Of a stretch of DNA of 64,000 nucleotides, positions 1-8,560 are shown in pieces. The DNA comes from Mucilaginibacter sp. SG564 (lineage in GTDB: Bacteria; Bacteroidota; Bacteroidia; Sphingobacteriales; Sphingobacteriaceae). The notes under the pieces are model-generated. The model was not told the origin of the DNA and did not search any database. It saw nothing but the letters and a program-made list of their open reading frames with translations. The stretch covers positions 646,296 to 710,295 of the forward strand of contig NZ_JABGNA010000002.1 of NCBI RefSeq assembly GCF_013149275.1, in the 5' to 3' direction. Within the stretch, counting starts at the first letter, position 1. Each line of letters opens with the position of its first letter. The position numbers were made by a program, and so were the translations under genes.

Positions 1-621
1 AAATTCCCGACCAATTTTTATGACGAAAAAGCAACCGGTGCCGATCCCTTCATCAGCCAGATGGCCGACTACCCGAAACTGCTGCTAAAGAAAGGTGGGA
101 AAGGATATAATAAACGGCAGTTTGCCCAGGCTATGGTGGCTTATCAAAAACAAATTAAGGCTAACCCTAAAACTGCCGCTACCGGTTACTTTGATATGGC
201 TACGGCTATATACAATACCTCAACCTATGGTAATGCCTGGTACCTGATCAGCTATGATTGGTCGTCGACAGATTATGGCCGCAAATCCATATACTATTAT
301 GATGCCGACTATATAAAAACTACTTATGCTGAAAAGTTGTTTTTACAGGCCAGGCAGCTAAGCACCAATGCCGAGTTTAAAGCCAAATGCACCTTTATGG
401 CGGCAAAATGTAAACAGAAACAAATCAAACTACCATCCTACTCGGATTTTCCGGACTACAACTATACTAAGCTCCAGGATGCCGAAAAGGAATATGACAA
501 GTCCGTAAGGCGCAACCCCTACTTTGCCGAATTACAAAAAAGCTATGGCAAAACAGCCTACTATAAACTGGCGGTAAATGATTGCAGCTATTTGAGGGAT
601 TTTTTAAAAAGAACTAAGTAA
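1..621 (+). CDS. C-terminal part of an unrecognised, probably large protein
   Basis: The reading frame is open from base 1, so the gene begins outside the window; 206 codons are visible. The Met at 61 is internal, because the codons before it (KFPTNFYDEK...) read through in the same frame and style. I do not recognise the family. The visible part is rich in Lys, Tyr and Ala and looks helical, with patterns such as 'FAQAMVAYQKQIKANPKTAATG' style Lys/Ala helices that recall TPR-like scaffolds. It may be the end of one of the long helical proteins common in Bacteroidetes. It lies 9 bp before the next gene on the same strand. Function unknown. Confidence 0.7.
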   Translation, partial: KFPTNFYDEKATGADPFISQMADYPKLLLKKGGKGYNKRQFAQAMVAYQKQIKANPKTAATGYFDMATAIYNTSTYGNAWYLISYDWSSTDYGRKSIYYYDADYIKTTYAEKLFLQARQLSTNAEFKAKCTFMAAKCKQKQIKLPSYSDFPDYNYTKLQDAEKEYDKSVRRNPYFAELQKSYGKTAYYKLAVNDCSYLRDFLKRTK

Positions 622-630
622 TTAAACTGC

Positions 631-1842
631 ATGGAGCATGTAATTAAAAGAGGTATTTACGCTTGTTTGATCTGTTGTGTTTTATTAACAGGGGTATTCA
701 AAAAAGCAAATGCGCAAATCGCAAGGGATACACTTACTACCAGTTTACATGAGGTTTTTTTACAGGATAGCTTGCCCGGACTTTGCGTGGTTTTAGTAGA
801 CGCTCACAAGGTCATTTACCAAAAAAGCGTTGGATTTGCCGATATTGGTAACCATATCCCTTATACAACCAACACCGTACAGAATGTAGGGTCGGTAAGT
901 AAAACTGTTATAGCGCTGGCTTTAATGAAGGCTATTGAACTCCAGTATTTTACATTAGAAACCAATATTAATGATATCCTGCCCTTCAAAGTGATCAATC
1001 CCAACCAGCCCGACAGTAAAATTACGATAAGGGAATTGGCCAATCACACTTCGGGGATTGTTGATAACCCTGCTATTTATCCAAACACTTACCAGTTTTA
1101 TCCTAAACTAAGATCATTTGATAGTACAGCTTTAAACGCATTACAGGGGATAGGCTACCGGGAAAGCCTGAAGGATGGGTCCCTGAAGACATTTTTTTAT
1201 AATTATCTGGCTACCGGGGGCAAATATTACAACAAAGCCAATTTTGGTGAGGGACTGGCTGGCGGTACTTCATCCTACAGCAATATAGGCTCGGCATTGG
1301 TTGCTTACCTGATCGAGATCAAATCGCACCTTTCATATGCCGATTTCACTACGAAATATATTTTAAAGCCATTAAAAATGGATCATTCAGGGTGGTCTGT
1401 TCCTGCAATGAATTTAAAGACTCACGCCAAACTTTACCTCGATCTGCATAGTTATTTTCCATTGTATGATCTGTTGACCTATCCCGATGGAGGGCTCAAA
1501 ACATCTGCCAGCGACCTGAGCAAATACCTGATGGCCGTGATCAGAGGTTATCAGGGAGACAAAAGCTTGCTGAGCGAAGCTTCCTATAAAGCGATGTTTA
1601 CACCACAGTTCAGCACAGAACATCCGCCCAAAAACATCAGTTTAAAAAACCGGAACAAAGGTATATTCTGGAACCTATATATAAACGGAACCATTGGTCA
1701 CGATGGCGATGATCCCGGGGTTGGGGCTTTCCTGTTCTTCAACCCCAATACTGGCTTGGGAGGTCTATTCCTTTGCAATAAATACCTGCCCAATAAACAG
1801 TCTATAATTGATCTGCTGGTAAAAGCAACAGGGGAAAAATAA
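631..1842 (+). CDS. Serine hydrolase, beta-lactamase / penicillin-binding-protein-like, secreted
   Basis: This is a 403-residue member of the beta-lactamase-related (class C/AmpC-like, Pfam Beta-lactamase) serine hydrolases. Seen: a signal peptide of about 29 residues ending in ANA-Q; the SxxK nucleophile motif S88-V-S-K91; a YSN motif at 216-218, the equivalent of the Tyr-x-Asn catalytic motif; and a late HDG near residue 358 in place of the KTG triad. Family members are periplasmic esterases, D-amino-acid peptidases or peptidoglycan hydrolases; the substrate here cannot be told. It starts 9 bp after the upstream gene, so the two may be co-transcribed. A related lipoprotein lies at 41965-43194. 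Confidence 0.85.
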   Translation: MEHVIKRGIYACLICCVLLTGVFKKANAQIARDTLTTSLHEVFLQDSLPGLCVVLVDAHKVIYQKSVGFADIGNHIPYTTNTVQNVGSVSKTVIALALMKAIELQYFTLETNINDILPFKVINPNQPDSKITIRELANHTSGIVDNPAIYPNTYQFYPKLRSFDSTALNALQGIGYRESLKDGSLKTFFYNYLATGGKYYNKANFGEGLAGGTSSYSNIGSALVAYLIEIKSHLSYADFTTKYILKPLKMDHSGWSVPAMNLKTHAKLYLDLHSYFPLYDLLTYPDGGLKTSASDLSKYLMAVIRGYQGDKSLLSEASYKAMFTPQFSTEHPPKNISLKNRNKGIFWNLYINGTIGHDGDDPGVGAFLFFNPNTGLGGLFLCNKYLPNKQSIIDLLVKATGEK

Positions 1843-1861
1843 GAGCTTGAGTAAAAATTAG

Positions 1862-1943
1862 TTGTCACGATGAACGGAGTGAAGCATCTAATCGCCGATA
1901 TGCAAAGTTCGATAATAGATCCTTCGCTTCACTCAGGATGACA
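1862..1943. repeat. Dispersed imperfect inverted repeat, family C copy 1
   Basis: The arms read TGTCACGATGAACGGAGTG... and ...CACTCAGGATGACA around a core with GAAGCATCT and AGATCCTTCG. Related copies sit at 6954-7017, 40082-40160, 48545-48628 and 50158-50236. It forms a long imperfect hairpin between convergent genes. The following 1951-1990 stretch (TTGATTCTTATCTCTTGGTTC) belongs to another low-complexity family seen at 13628, 14999 and 36486. Confidence 0.75.
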
Positions 1944-1992
1944 AACTTTTCTTTTGTCTTATTTCTTGATTCTTATCTCTTGGTTCTAAAAC

Positions 1993-2913
1993 CTACGCCC
2001 GAGTATCGTTACCATGATAAATGCTCAGGTAACTTTCATATCGAGATAGTTCGATATCGCCGTTTTCCAGGGCTTCCAATACGGCGCAGCCCGGCTCGTT
2101 AATATGGCGGCAGTTGTTGAAGCGGCACTCGTTCATACGCTCCCGCATTTCGGGGAAAAAGTGGCCCAGCTCCTGTTTTTCAATGTCGATAATGCCTAAT
2201 TCGCGGATGCCGGGGGTATCGATAATAAAACCACCTTGCGGCAGCTCAAACATTTCGGCAAAGGTGGTGGTGTGCATGCCCTTGTCGCTCCATTCAGATA
2301 CCATGTGTGTACGGAGGTCGAGATTAGGCAACAGGCTATTGATCAGGCTTGATTTGCCCACACCGGAGTGACCCGAGAACAGCGTTACCTTATCTTTTAA
2401 CAGCTCCTGTACCTGGTCGATATTGGTACCATCCAATGCCGACACCTCAAAGCAGGGATAGCCTATATTTTCGTATATAGCTTTATAGTCGGCCAGTATT
2501 TCCAAACCCTCGTCGCTAAACAGGTCGAGTTTGTTAAATATCAATCGTGCCGGTATATCATAAGCTTCGGCAGTCACCAGGAAACGGTCGATAAAGCCCA
2601 GCGAGGTACGCGGAGAGGCCAGGGTAACCACCAGCAGGGCCTGATCAAGATTGGCGGCTATGACCTGTGCCTGCTTACTCAGGTTGATAGCCTTGCGGAT
2701 AATATAGTTTTTGCGTTGCTGCAGGTTGGTGATTACGCCGTTTTCGCTATCGGGTTCCATTTCAAAATCAACCACATCGCCAACAGCTATCGGATTGGTG
2801 GTCGTGATGCCCTTCATTCTAAACTTACCCTTAATCCGGCAATCTATACGCTGCCCATCGGGGGTTTGTACCTGGTACCAGCTTCCGGTTGATTTGGTGA
2901 TTAGTCCCTGCAT
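1993..2913 (-). CDS. rsgA: Ribosome small subunit-dependent GTPase A
   Basis: RsgA (YjeQ) is a circularly permuted GTPase that checks late maturation of the 30S ribosomal subunit. The 306-residue protein has the expected order: an N-terminal OB fold (about 1-70), then the permuted G domain with G4 NKLD at 127-130, G1 GHSGVGKS at 181-188 and G3 DTPG at 232-235, then a C-terminal zinc site C263, C268, H270, C276. The length fits the family. The start ATG is 10 bp from a perfect TAnnTTTG box on the same strand. It is convergent with the upstream serine hydrolase and divergent from the threonine operon. Confidence 0.96.
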   Translation of the reverse strand: MQGLITKSTGSWYQVQTPDGQRIDCRIKGKFRMKGITTTNPIAVGDVVDFEMEPDSENGVITNLQQRKNYIIRKAINLSKQAQVIAANLDQALLVVTLASPRTSLGFIDRFLVTAEAYDIPARLIFNKLDLFSDEGLEILADYKAIYENIGYPCFEVSALDGTNIDQVQELLKDKVTLFSGHSGVGKSSLINSLLPNLDLRTHMVSEWSDKGMHTTTFAEMFELPQGGFIIDTPGIRELGIIDIEKQELGHFFPEMRERMNECRFNNCRHINEPGCAVLEALENGDIELSRYESYLSIYHGNDTRA

Positions 2914-2923
2914 ATTATAGCCC

Positions 2924-2931
2924 CAAAAGTA
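2924..2931 (-). promoter_or_regulatory. Bacteroidetes -7 promoter box of rsgA
   Basis: On the minus strand this reads TACTTTTG, a perfect TAnnTTTG. It ends 10 bases from the rsgA ATG, so the transcript would have only a few untranslated bases. No convincing -33 TTTG was found at the usual spacing. Confidence 0.5.
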
Positions 2932-3082
2932 ATAATTAATTTGCCATCGCTTTATTTTAGGGTGTAATGCTCAAAAATTATGGCAAAAGCCCGCGGTTTG
3001 TACCCGCTTTTTTATCATTCAGGTAATTATATGATACAAATCAGCCTTTTTATTCACTTTTTCATAAAAAATAAAATAATCC

Positions 3083-3114
3083 TTGCTATTTAAAGATTAA
3101 TCTACTTACTTTAC
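3083..3114 (+). promoter_or_regulatory. Candidate promoter of the threonine leader and operon
   Basis: A TTG at 3083-3085 is followed after 21 bp by TACTTTAC at 3107-3114, close to the Bacteroidetes -33 TTTG / -7 TAnnTTTG pattern. The position, just before the leader peptide at 3126, suits a promoter for thr attenuation. The match to consensus is imperfect. Confidence 0.4.
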
Positions 3115-3125
3115 AGACATTATAT

Positions 3126-3191
3126 ATGACACTTAACAACACCATTATTACCATTATTATTACCACCGGCATAAACCTCGGAGGAAGATAA
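3126..3191 (+). CDS. thrL: Threonine operon leader peptide (attenuator)
   Basis: A 21-codon ORF reads MTLNNTIITIIITTGINLGG plus Arg and a stop. Five Thr and six Ile codons make up half of it, concentrated at codons 6-14, just as in the E. coli thrL leader, which is Thr/Ile rich because threonine is the precursor of isoleucine. It lies 148 bp before thrA and is followed at once by a strong intrinsic hairpin. Its last codons contain the bases able to pair with the terminator stem. The peptide itself is expected to have no job beyond placing the ribosome. Confidence 0.8.
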   Translation: MTLNNTIITIIITTGINLGGR

Positions 3192-3260
3192 TCGTATGGT
3201 GTAAAAACATAAAAAAGAAACCAAATGAAAGCCTTCCTCCGCAAAGAGGAAGGCTTTTTT
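3179..3260 (+). promoter_or_regulatory. Transcription attenuator of thrABC: antiterminator and terminator
   Basis: The terminator is AAAGCCTTCCTC (3228-3239), a 6-base loop and GAGGAAGGCTTT (3246-3257), a perfect 12 bp stem running into a T tract. The antiterminator is CGGAGGAAG (3179-3187, inside the last codons of the leader peptide), the exact complement of CTTCCTCCG (3233-3241) in the left arm of the terminator. A ribosome stalled at the Thr codons (up to 3167) leaves 3179-3187 free to block termination; one reaching the stop codon at 3189 covers it, so the terminator forms. A further small inverted repeat (CCCTCTCC/GGAGAGGG, 3281-3299) lies between the terminator and thrA. Confidence 0.75.
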
Positions 3261-3339
3261 GTTTAAATGGCCTCACCCTGCCCTCTCCGAAGGAGAGGGT
3301 TTTGAATGGAATATTTAAAATATTGATACTAAACCATAA

Positions 3340-5790
3340 ATGAAAGTTCTAAAATTTGGCGGTACATCCGTAGGATCGATCACAAGCATCCAAACTCTTT
3401 TAAACATACTGAGTACTGAGTTTAAAGCGCAGGAAAAACCAGTAGTTGTTCTATCAGCTATGGGCGGGGTAACCAACCTGCTGGCCTCCATGGCGGAGGA
3501 CGCAGCCAGCGGAAAAGAATTTACAGCGGCCCTGGCCGACCTGGAAAAACGCCACTTTGATGTGGTAAAAAGCCTGCTGGATGTGCAAAACCAAAACCCG
3601 GCTTTTACCCGTTTAAAAATTCATTTTAACCAGCTGGAGGAGTTGTTGCAAGGTGTATTGACCCTTAGGGAGCTTACCCCCAAAACACGCGACCAGATCC
3701 TGAGTTTTGGCGAACGCTGCTCAACCATTATGGTAAGCAAAATAGCCGCTCAGCACTTTAAAGATGTGCTTTTTGTTGATGCCGCCGAAGTGATCAAAAC
3801 AGACAGCTCTTTTGGTAACGCGAAAGTGAATACCGAACTATCCGAAATGCTGATCCGTAACCTGTACGAGGCTAATAAAGATAAAATGCTTATCGTAACC
3901 GGTTTTATAGCGGGCAACGATGCCGGGCAAACCACTACCCTGGGTCGTGGCGGCAGCGATTATACCGCGGCTATATTTGGCGCGGCGCTTAATGCCAAAG
4001 AGATACAGATCTGGACAGATGTTAACGGTATGATGACCGCCGACCCACGGATGGTGAAAAAAGCATTCTCCTTAACCGAACTTACTTATACCGAGGCCAT
4101 GGAACTTTCGTACTTTGGCGCCAAGGTGATCTATCCGCCAACCATGATCCCGGCCTTCCTGAAAAAGATCCCTATCGTGATCAAAAATACCTTTGAGCCA
4201 GAGTTTGAAGGTACGGTGATCCGTCATGATTGTAAGGCATCAAGCCTGCCTATCAAAGGCATTTCCTCTATCAATAATATCAGCATCCTGAACCTGGAAG
4301 GCAGCGGCATGGTGGGTAAATCGGGCTTTAGCGGTCGCTTGTTCTCGCTACTGGCCCGTGAGCAGATCAACGTGATCCTCATCACCCAGTCGTCATCAGA
4401 GCATAGCATTACCTTCGCGGTACAGCCCCAGGATACCGAACGCGCCAAACAGGTGATAGAACAGGAATTTGAACTGGAACTGGCCGCCAAAAAGCTGGAA
4501 CACCTGGTGATCGAAAAGAACCTGGCCATATTGGCTATTGTGGGCGAAAATATGAAACAAACCCCGGGCATGTCGGGCAAATTGTTCCATGCGCTGGGTC
4601 GTAATGGTGTTAACGTAAGAGCCATTGCGCAAGGTTCGTCGGAGTATAATATCTCCGTGATCATCTCGGCTAATGATCTTTCCAAAGCGTTAAATGCCGT
4701 TCACGATGCCTTTTTTGTACAGCTCACCAAAACACTGCATGCCTTTTGCCTGGGTACCGGCAATATCGGCAAAACCCTGTTTAACCAGTTGAACGCCCAT
4801 AGCCAGTACCTGAAAGATAATAACGGCATACAGGTAAAAATAGCGGGCATCAGCAATACCAGTAAAATGACCTTCAACAGCGATGGCATATCGCTGGATA
4901 CCTGGCAGGATGATTTGCAGGCTTCGCCATATGAGGCCGATCTGCAGGCTTTCATCAGCAAAATGAAAGAAATGAACCTGCCAAACTGCGTATTTATTGA
5001 TAATACCGCCAGCCCGGTGCCAATAGGTTTTTATGAGCAGGTGTTTAAAGCCAATATCTCGGTGATCACCTGTAATAAAATAGGTAACTCAGGCAGCTAT
5101 CAACAATACAAAACCTTTAAAGATACCGCGCGCCGTCATGGGGTCGACTTTTTCTATGAGACCAACGTTGGTGCGGGCTTGCCCATCATCAACACGCTGA
5201 AAAACCTGATGAACAGCGGCGACCGGGTACAGCGTATCGAGGCTATTTTGTCGGGCACCATATCGTTCATCTTTAATAACTTTAAGGGCGATGCTGATTT
5301 CCACGATGTGGTAAAAGAAGCACAGGAAAAGGGCTATACCGAACCCGATCCGCGTGATGACCTGAGTGGGAAGGATTTTATGCGCAAAATGCTGATCCTG
5401 GCCCGCGATGCCGGTTATGCCATGGAAGAGGCTGATGTGGAGATAGAAAGCGTGCTGCCCAAAGCCAGCCTGGAAGCCAAAAGCGTAGAAGATTTTTACG
5501 CCACACTGAAAACAGAAGATGCGCACTTTGCCAAACTAAAAGACCAGGCCGAAAAAGATGGCCGGGTATTGCGTTATATAGGCAAACTGGAAGATGGTAA
5601 AGTAACCATCACCCTGCAAATGGTTGATGAAAACCATCCTTTCTACATGCTGTCGGGCAGCGATAATATCATATCCTTCACTACTGACAGGTACAAGGAA
5701 CGCCCACTGGTAGTAAAAGGCCCTGGCGCAGGTGCAGAAGTTACGGCCGCCGGTGTATTTGCTGATCTGATTAATATAGGTGCGAATTAA
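3340..5790 (+). CDS. thrA: Bifunctional aspartokinase / homoserine dehydrogenase
   Basis: This fused enzyme catalyses the first (aspartate to aspartyl phosphate) and third (semialdehyde to homoserine) steps of the threonine branch. The 816 residues show an amino-acid kinase domain from residue 1 (KFGGTSVG at 4-11), paired ACT regulatory domains at about 310-460 (including GKSGFSGRLFSLL and GMSGKLFHALG motifs), a Rossmann motif LGTGNIGKTL near 470, and the homoserine dehydrogenase signature LSGTISFIFNNF near 635. The length matches E. coli ThrA (820). It is the first gene of thrABC and lies behind the attenuator. The ACT domains imply feedback control by threonine (family knowledge). Confidence 0.96.
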   Translation: MKVLKFGGTSVGSITSIQTLLNILSTEFKAQEKPVVVLSAMGGVTNLLASMAEDAASGKEFTAALADLEKRHFDVVKSLLDVQNQNPAFTRLKIHFNQLEELLQGVLTLRELTPKTRDQILSFGERCSTIMVSKIAAQHFKDVLFVDAAEVIKTDSSFGNAKVNTELSEMLIRNLYEANKDKMLIVTGFIAGNDAGQTTTLGRGGSDYTAAIFGAALNAKEIQIWTDVNGMMTADPRMVKKAFSLTELTYTEAMELSYFGAKVIYPPTMIPAFLKKIPIVIKNTFEPEFEGTVIRHDCKASSLPIKGISSINNISILNLEGSGMVGKSGFSGRLFSLLAREQINVILITQSSSEHSITFAVQPQDTERAKQVIEQEFELELAAKKLEHLVIEKNLAILAIVGENMKQTPGMSGKLFHALGRNGVNVRAIAQGSSEYNISVIISANDLSKALNAVHDAFFVQLTKTLHAFCLGTGNIGKTLFNQLNAHSQYLKDNNGIQVKIAGISNTSKMTFNSDGISLDTWQDDLQASPYEADLQAFISKMKEMNLPNCVFIDNTASPVPIGFYEQVFKANISVITCNKIGNSGSYQQYKTFKDTARRHGVDFFYETNVGAGLPIINTLKNLMNSGDRVQRIEAILSGTISFIFNNFKGDADFHDVVKEAQEKGYTEPDPRDDLSGKDFMRKMLILARDAGYAMEEADVEIESVLPKASLEAKSVEDFYATLKTEDAHFAKLKDQAEKDGRVLRYIGKLEDGKVTITLQMVDENHPFYMLSGSDNIISFTTDRYKERPLVVKGPGAGAEVTAAGVFADLINIGAN

Positions 5791-5845
5791 ATGGAGCCCC
5801 TAGCTCCGTAAAGTGGAACCGACAGTATAGTTTGATAATATTAAA

Positions 5846-6844
5846 ATGGAAAATAAAATAGAAGAATTAAAAGATCCCTCGCAGATAGCACCCCCTTCAG
5901 GGGGCGGGGAGGGCATCCACGTTTTTGCCCCGGCAACTGTGGCCAACGTGGTTTGCGGTTTTGATGTATTGGGCTTTGCGGTTAATGAACCGGGCGATGA
6001 GGTGATCATGCGCCTGACAGGTAAGCCGGGCATCACCATCAGCAAAATAACTGGCGATGATGGTCGCCTGCCGCTTGATCCGGCCAAAAACACGGTGAGC
6101 GTAAGCGTGCAGCATTATCTGGAAAGCGTTGGCCGTACCGATGTGGGTTTGGATATTGAACTGCACAAAAAAATGCCGATAGGCAGCGGACTGGGCTCCA
6201 GCTCAGCCAGTACGGTTGCGGGTTTGTTTGCTATCAAGACCCTGTTGGGCGATGATGCCGACCCAATAAAACTGTTGCCTTTTGCCATGAAAGGCGAAGA
6301 AATGGCCTGCGGTCAGGGTCATGCAGATAACGTTGCCCCTGCCCTGTTTGGTGGTTTTGTGCTCATCCGCAGTTATGAACCGCTGGATGTGGTGAGATTA
6401 CCACACCCGAAAGATCTTTACTGTGCCATTGTATTCCCTGATGTAGACGTACCTACCCGTGAGGCCCGCCAGATCATCCGTAAAAACATCCACATGAAAG
6501 ATGCCGTAACCCAATGGGGCAATATTGCCGGCCTGGTAAGCGGTTTATTTATGCAGGATATTGACCTGATAGGTCGCAGCATGAAAGATGTTCTGGTTGA
6601 GCCCGTACGTTCCATGCTGATACCCGATTTTTATAAAATGCGCGAGATTGCCATGGGTATGGGCGCCGTAAGCTTCGGTATCTCCGGCTCTGGTCCATCT
6701 GTTTTCGCATTTACTAAAGACGAAGAAACAGCCACGCTCATCACTCAAAAACTGCAGCAGCATTTAACCGGGTTGAAAATTGGCTCAAACAGCTATGTAT
6801 CCACCATCAATGACGCAGGGCCGAAGGTAATAGCGAGGTTTTAA
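5846..6844 (+). CDS. thrB: Homoserine kinase
   Basis: ThrB phosphorylates homoserine with ATP. It is a GHMP kinase: the motif PIGSGLGSSSAS near residues 112-123 is the ATP loop, and VFAPATVANVVCGFDVLG near 26-43 is the family N-terminus. It follows thrA by 55 bp. The N-terminus is odd: residues 1-24 precede the usual start of the fold, and residues about 15-22 (APPSGGGEG) are encoded by CACCCCCTTCAGGGGGCG, a sequence resembling intergenic repeats at 50306 and 58372-58397. No ATG or GTG lies closer to the fold before residue 25, so the extension is probably translated. Confidence 0.95.
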   Translation: MENKIEELKDPSQIAPPSGGGEGIHVFAPATVANVVCGFDVLGFAVNEPGDEVIMRLTGKPGITISKITGDDGRLPLDPAKNTVSVSVQHYLESVGRTDVGLDIELHKKMPIGSGLGSSSASTVAGLFAIKTLLGDDADPIKLLPFAMKGEEMACGQGHADNVAPALFGGFVLIRSYEPLDVVRLPHPKDLYCAIVFPDVDVPTREARQIIRKNIHMKDAVTQWGNIAGLVSGLFMQDIDLIGRSMKDVLVEPVRSMLIPDFYKMREIAMGMGAVSFGISGSGPSVFAFTKDEETATLITQKLQQHLTGLKIGSNSYVSTINDAGPKVIARF

Positions 6845-6874
6845 GTTTAAGTCAAATTCAAAAATCAAAAAAAG

Positions 6875-6947
6875 GTGTCACCTTGAGCCTGTCGAAGGGC
6901 GTGAGCAGAGTCTTCCCTCCATGTTTCGACAGGCTCAGCATGGCAGC
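6875..6947. repeat. Dispersed inverted repeat, family B copy 1
   Basis: Arms read GTGTCACCTTGAGCCTGTCGA and ...TTTCGACAGGCTCAGCATGGCAG. Other copies are at 9543-9612, 36654-36729 and 41290-41366. It lies inside the thr operon, between thrB and thrC. Confidence 0.75.
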
Positions 6948-6953
6948 CAGCTT

Positions 6954-7017
6954 TGTCATCCTGAGGAACGAAGGATCTAATCGCCGAATAGATGCTTCAC
7001 TATGTTCAGCATGACAA
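6954..7017. repeat. Dispersed inverted repeat, family C copy 2
   Basis: TTGTCATCCTGAGGAACGAA ... TTCACTATGTTCAGCATGACAA, directly after a family B copy. A third small family (CATCCGAATTCCGAAATC, also at 19770 and 59309-59418) fills 7037-7069 up to thrC. Three repeat families are thus stacked in a 227 bp operon gap. Confidence 0.75.
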
Positions 7018-7071
7018 ATTAAAAAATTAAATACATCCGAAATCGAACATCCGAATTCCGAAATCAAAAAA

Positions 7072-8382
7072 ATGAAACTCTACAGTACCAATAACACCTT
7101 ATCAGAAGTATCCTTTAAAGACGCGGTTTTTAACAGTATGCCGCAGGATAAAGGATTGTATATGCCTTACAGCATCCCCCGCCTGAGCGATGATTTTATC
7201 AACAACCTGGATAAATACAGCTTGCCCGAGATTGCGTTTGAAGTGGCAAAGAACCTTTTAGGCGATTCTATCCCCGAAGCTGATCTGAAAACCCTGATTG
7301 ATGATGCCATCAACTTCCCTGCCCCTGTGGTAAAGCTGGATGATAACGTTCATGTACTGGAGCTTTTCCATGGTCCGTCGCTTGCGTTCAAAGATTTTGG
7401 CGCCCGTTTCATGAGCCGTGTAATGAGTTACTTTTTAGAGGAGGGCGAAAAACAGCTGGACGTACTGGTAGCTACCAGCGGCGATACCGGTGGCGCCGTA
7501 GCCCTGGGCTTTTTGGGTGTGCCGAATACCCGTGTAACCATATTGTACCCTCAAGGCAAAGTAAGTGGTGTACAGGAGCAGCAACTAACCACCAACGGCC
7601 AAAACATCCGTGCACTGGAAGTTGACGGTACTTTTGATGACTGCCAGGCCCTGGTGAAACAAGCCTTTACCGATGCGGAGCTGAACGAAAAATTCCGCCT
7701 CACATCAGCCAATTCCATCAATATCGCGCGCCTGGTGCCGCAAACTTTTTACTATTTTAATGCTTACGCGCAGTTGTTAAGACAAGGTGTTAAAAAAGTG
7801 ATCTTCTCGGTACCGAGCGGAAATTTTGGTAATATCGGCGCCGGTTTGCTGGCCTGGAAAATGGGTTTGCCTGTTGAAAAATTCATCGCGGCAACCAATG
7901 TTAATGATACCGTGCCGGAATTTTTAAAAACCGGCGTTTATCAGCCCAAACCCTCAGTGGCTACCCTATCCAACGCGATGGACGTGGGCAATCCAAGTAA
8001 CTGGGTACGCATAGCCGATCTGTTTAAAAATGATACCGATGCTTTGAAACAGTTGGTTGTAGGCTATAAATATAACGACGAAGAAACCCTGAAAGCCATC
8101 AACTGGGTATTTGATACTTATGGTTATGTGGTTTGCCCGCACACCGCGATAGCCTGGCAGGCGCTGACCGATTATCAGCAAGACCATGCAAGTGCCGGGA
8201 CCGCAGGCGTATTTTTATCAACAGCACACCCCTGCAAGTTCCCGGATGTGTTTAGCGAAGCTATAAGCGCTAAGATCGAGATCCCCGAACAGGTGAAAGA
8301 GTTGCAGCATAAAACCAAGCTGGCTGTGCCTCTGAGTAAGGATTTTGCCGACTTTAAAGCGTATTTGTTGGGAGCTAAATAA
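7072..8382 (+). CDS. thrC: Threonine synthase
   Basis: ThrC turns O-phosphohomoserine into threonine with pyridoxal phosphate. The 436 residues match the bacterial type: MKLYSTNN start with a short N-terminal domain, the PLP lysine in HGPSLAFKDFGARF (near 100-113), the TSGDTGGA phosphate-binding loop near 140, and PSGNFGNIGAG near 245. It completes thrABC; only aspartate-semialdehyde dehydrogenase, not in this window, is missing from the aspartate-to-threonine route. The 227 bp gap to thrB is filled with repeats and no promoter was found in it, so expression probably comes from the thr promoter. Confidence 0.96.
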   Translation: MKLYSTNNTLSEVSFKDAVFNSMPQDKGLYMPYSIPRLSDDFINNLDKYSLPEIAFEVAKNLLGDSIPEADLKTLIDDAINFPAPVVKLDDNVHVLELFHGPSLAFKDFGARFMSRVMSYFLEEGEKQLDVLVATSGDTGGAVALGFLGVPNTRVTILYPQGKVSGVQEQQLTTNGQNIRALEVDGTFDDCQALVKQAFTDAELNEKFRLTSANSINIARLVPQTFYYFNAYAQLLRQGVKKVIFSVPSGNFGNIGAGLLAWKMGLPVEKFIAATNVNDTVPEFLKTGVYQPKPSVATLSNAMDVGNPSNWVRIADLFKNDTDALKQLVVGYKYNDEETLKAINWVFDTYGYVVCPHTAIAWQALTDYQQDHASAGTAGVFLSTAHPCKFPDVFSEAISAKIEIPEQVKELQHKTKLAVPLSKDFADFKAYLLGAK

Positions 8383-8403
8383 GGATTTGCCTAAAAAAAG
8401 CAA

Positions 8404-8493
8404 CGTTGTTGCGAGGAGGAACGACGTGGCAATCCCCGATTTGCAGAGTCTCTCTGTATAGTCGGGGATTGCCACGCTGCGCTCGCAATGACG
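8404..8493. repeat. Dispersed inverted repeat, family A copy 1
   Basis: The arms are TTGCGAGGAGGAACGACGTG + GCAATCCCCGA and GTCGGGGATTGC + CACGCTGCGCTCGCAATGACG, giving a long imperfect hairpin of about 90 bp. Related copies: 29117-29260 (interrupted), 32785-32874 and 47822-47910. Half-copies remain at 58485 and 60126. It sits after thrC. Confidence 0.8.
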
Positions 8494-8548
8494 ATCGTTA
8501 ATAAAGTTTCTGTTCCATCATTTCCAAAGCTCATTAATCGAATCTTGC

Positions 8549-8556
8549 TATATTTG
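8549..8556 (+). promoter_or_regulatory. -7 promoter box abutting a start codon
   Basis: TATATTTG is a perfect TAnnTTTG and ends 4 bases before the ATG at 8561. The predicted transcription start falls at or next to the start codon, so the mRNA should be leaderless. Confidence 0.55.
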
Positions 8557-8560
8557 ATCA

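Noticed and set aside
4224..4685. Long minus-strand frame opposite thrA
   Set aside because: It is a shadow of the thrA codons; no start context, no family resemblance, Ser/Leu-rich antisense composition.
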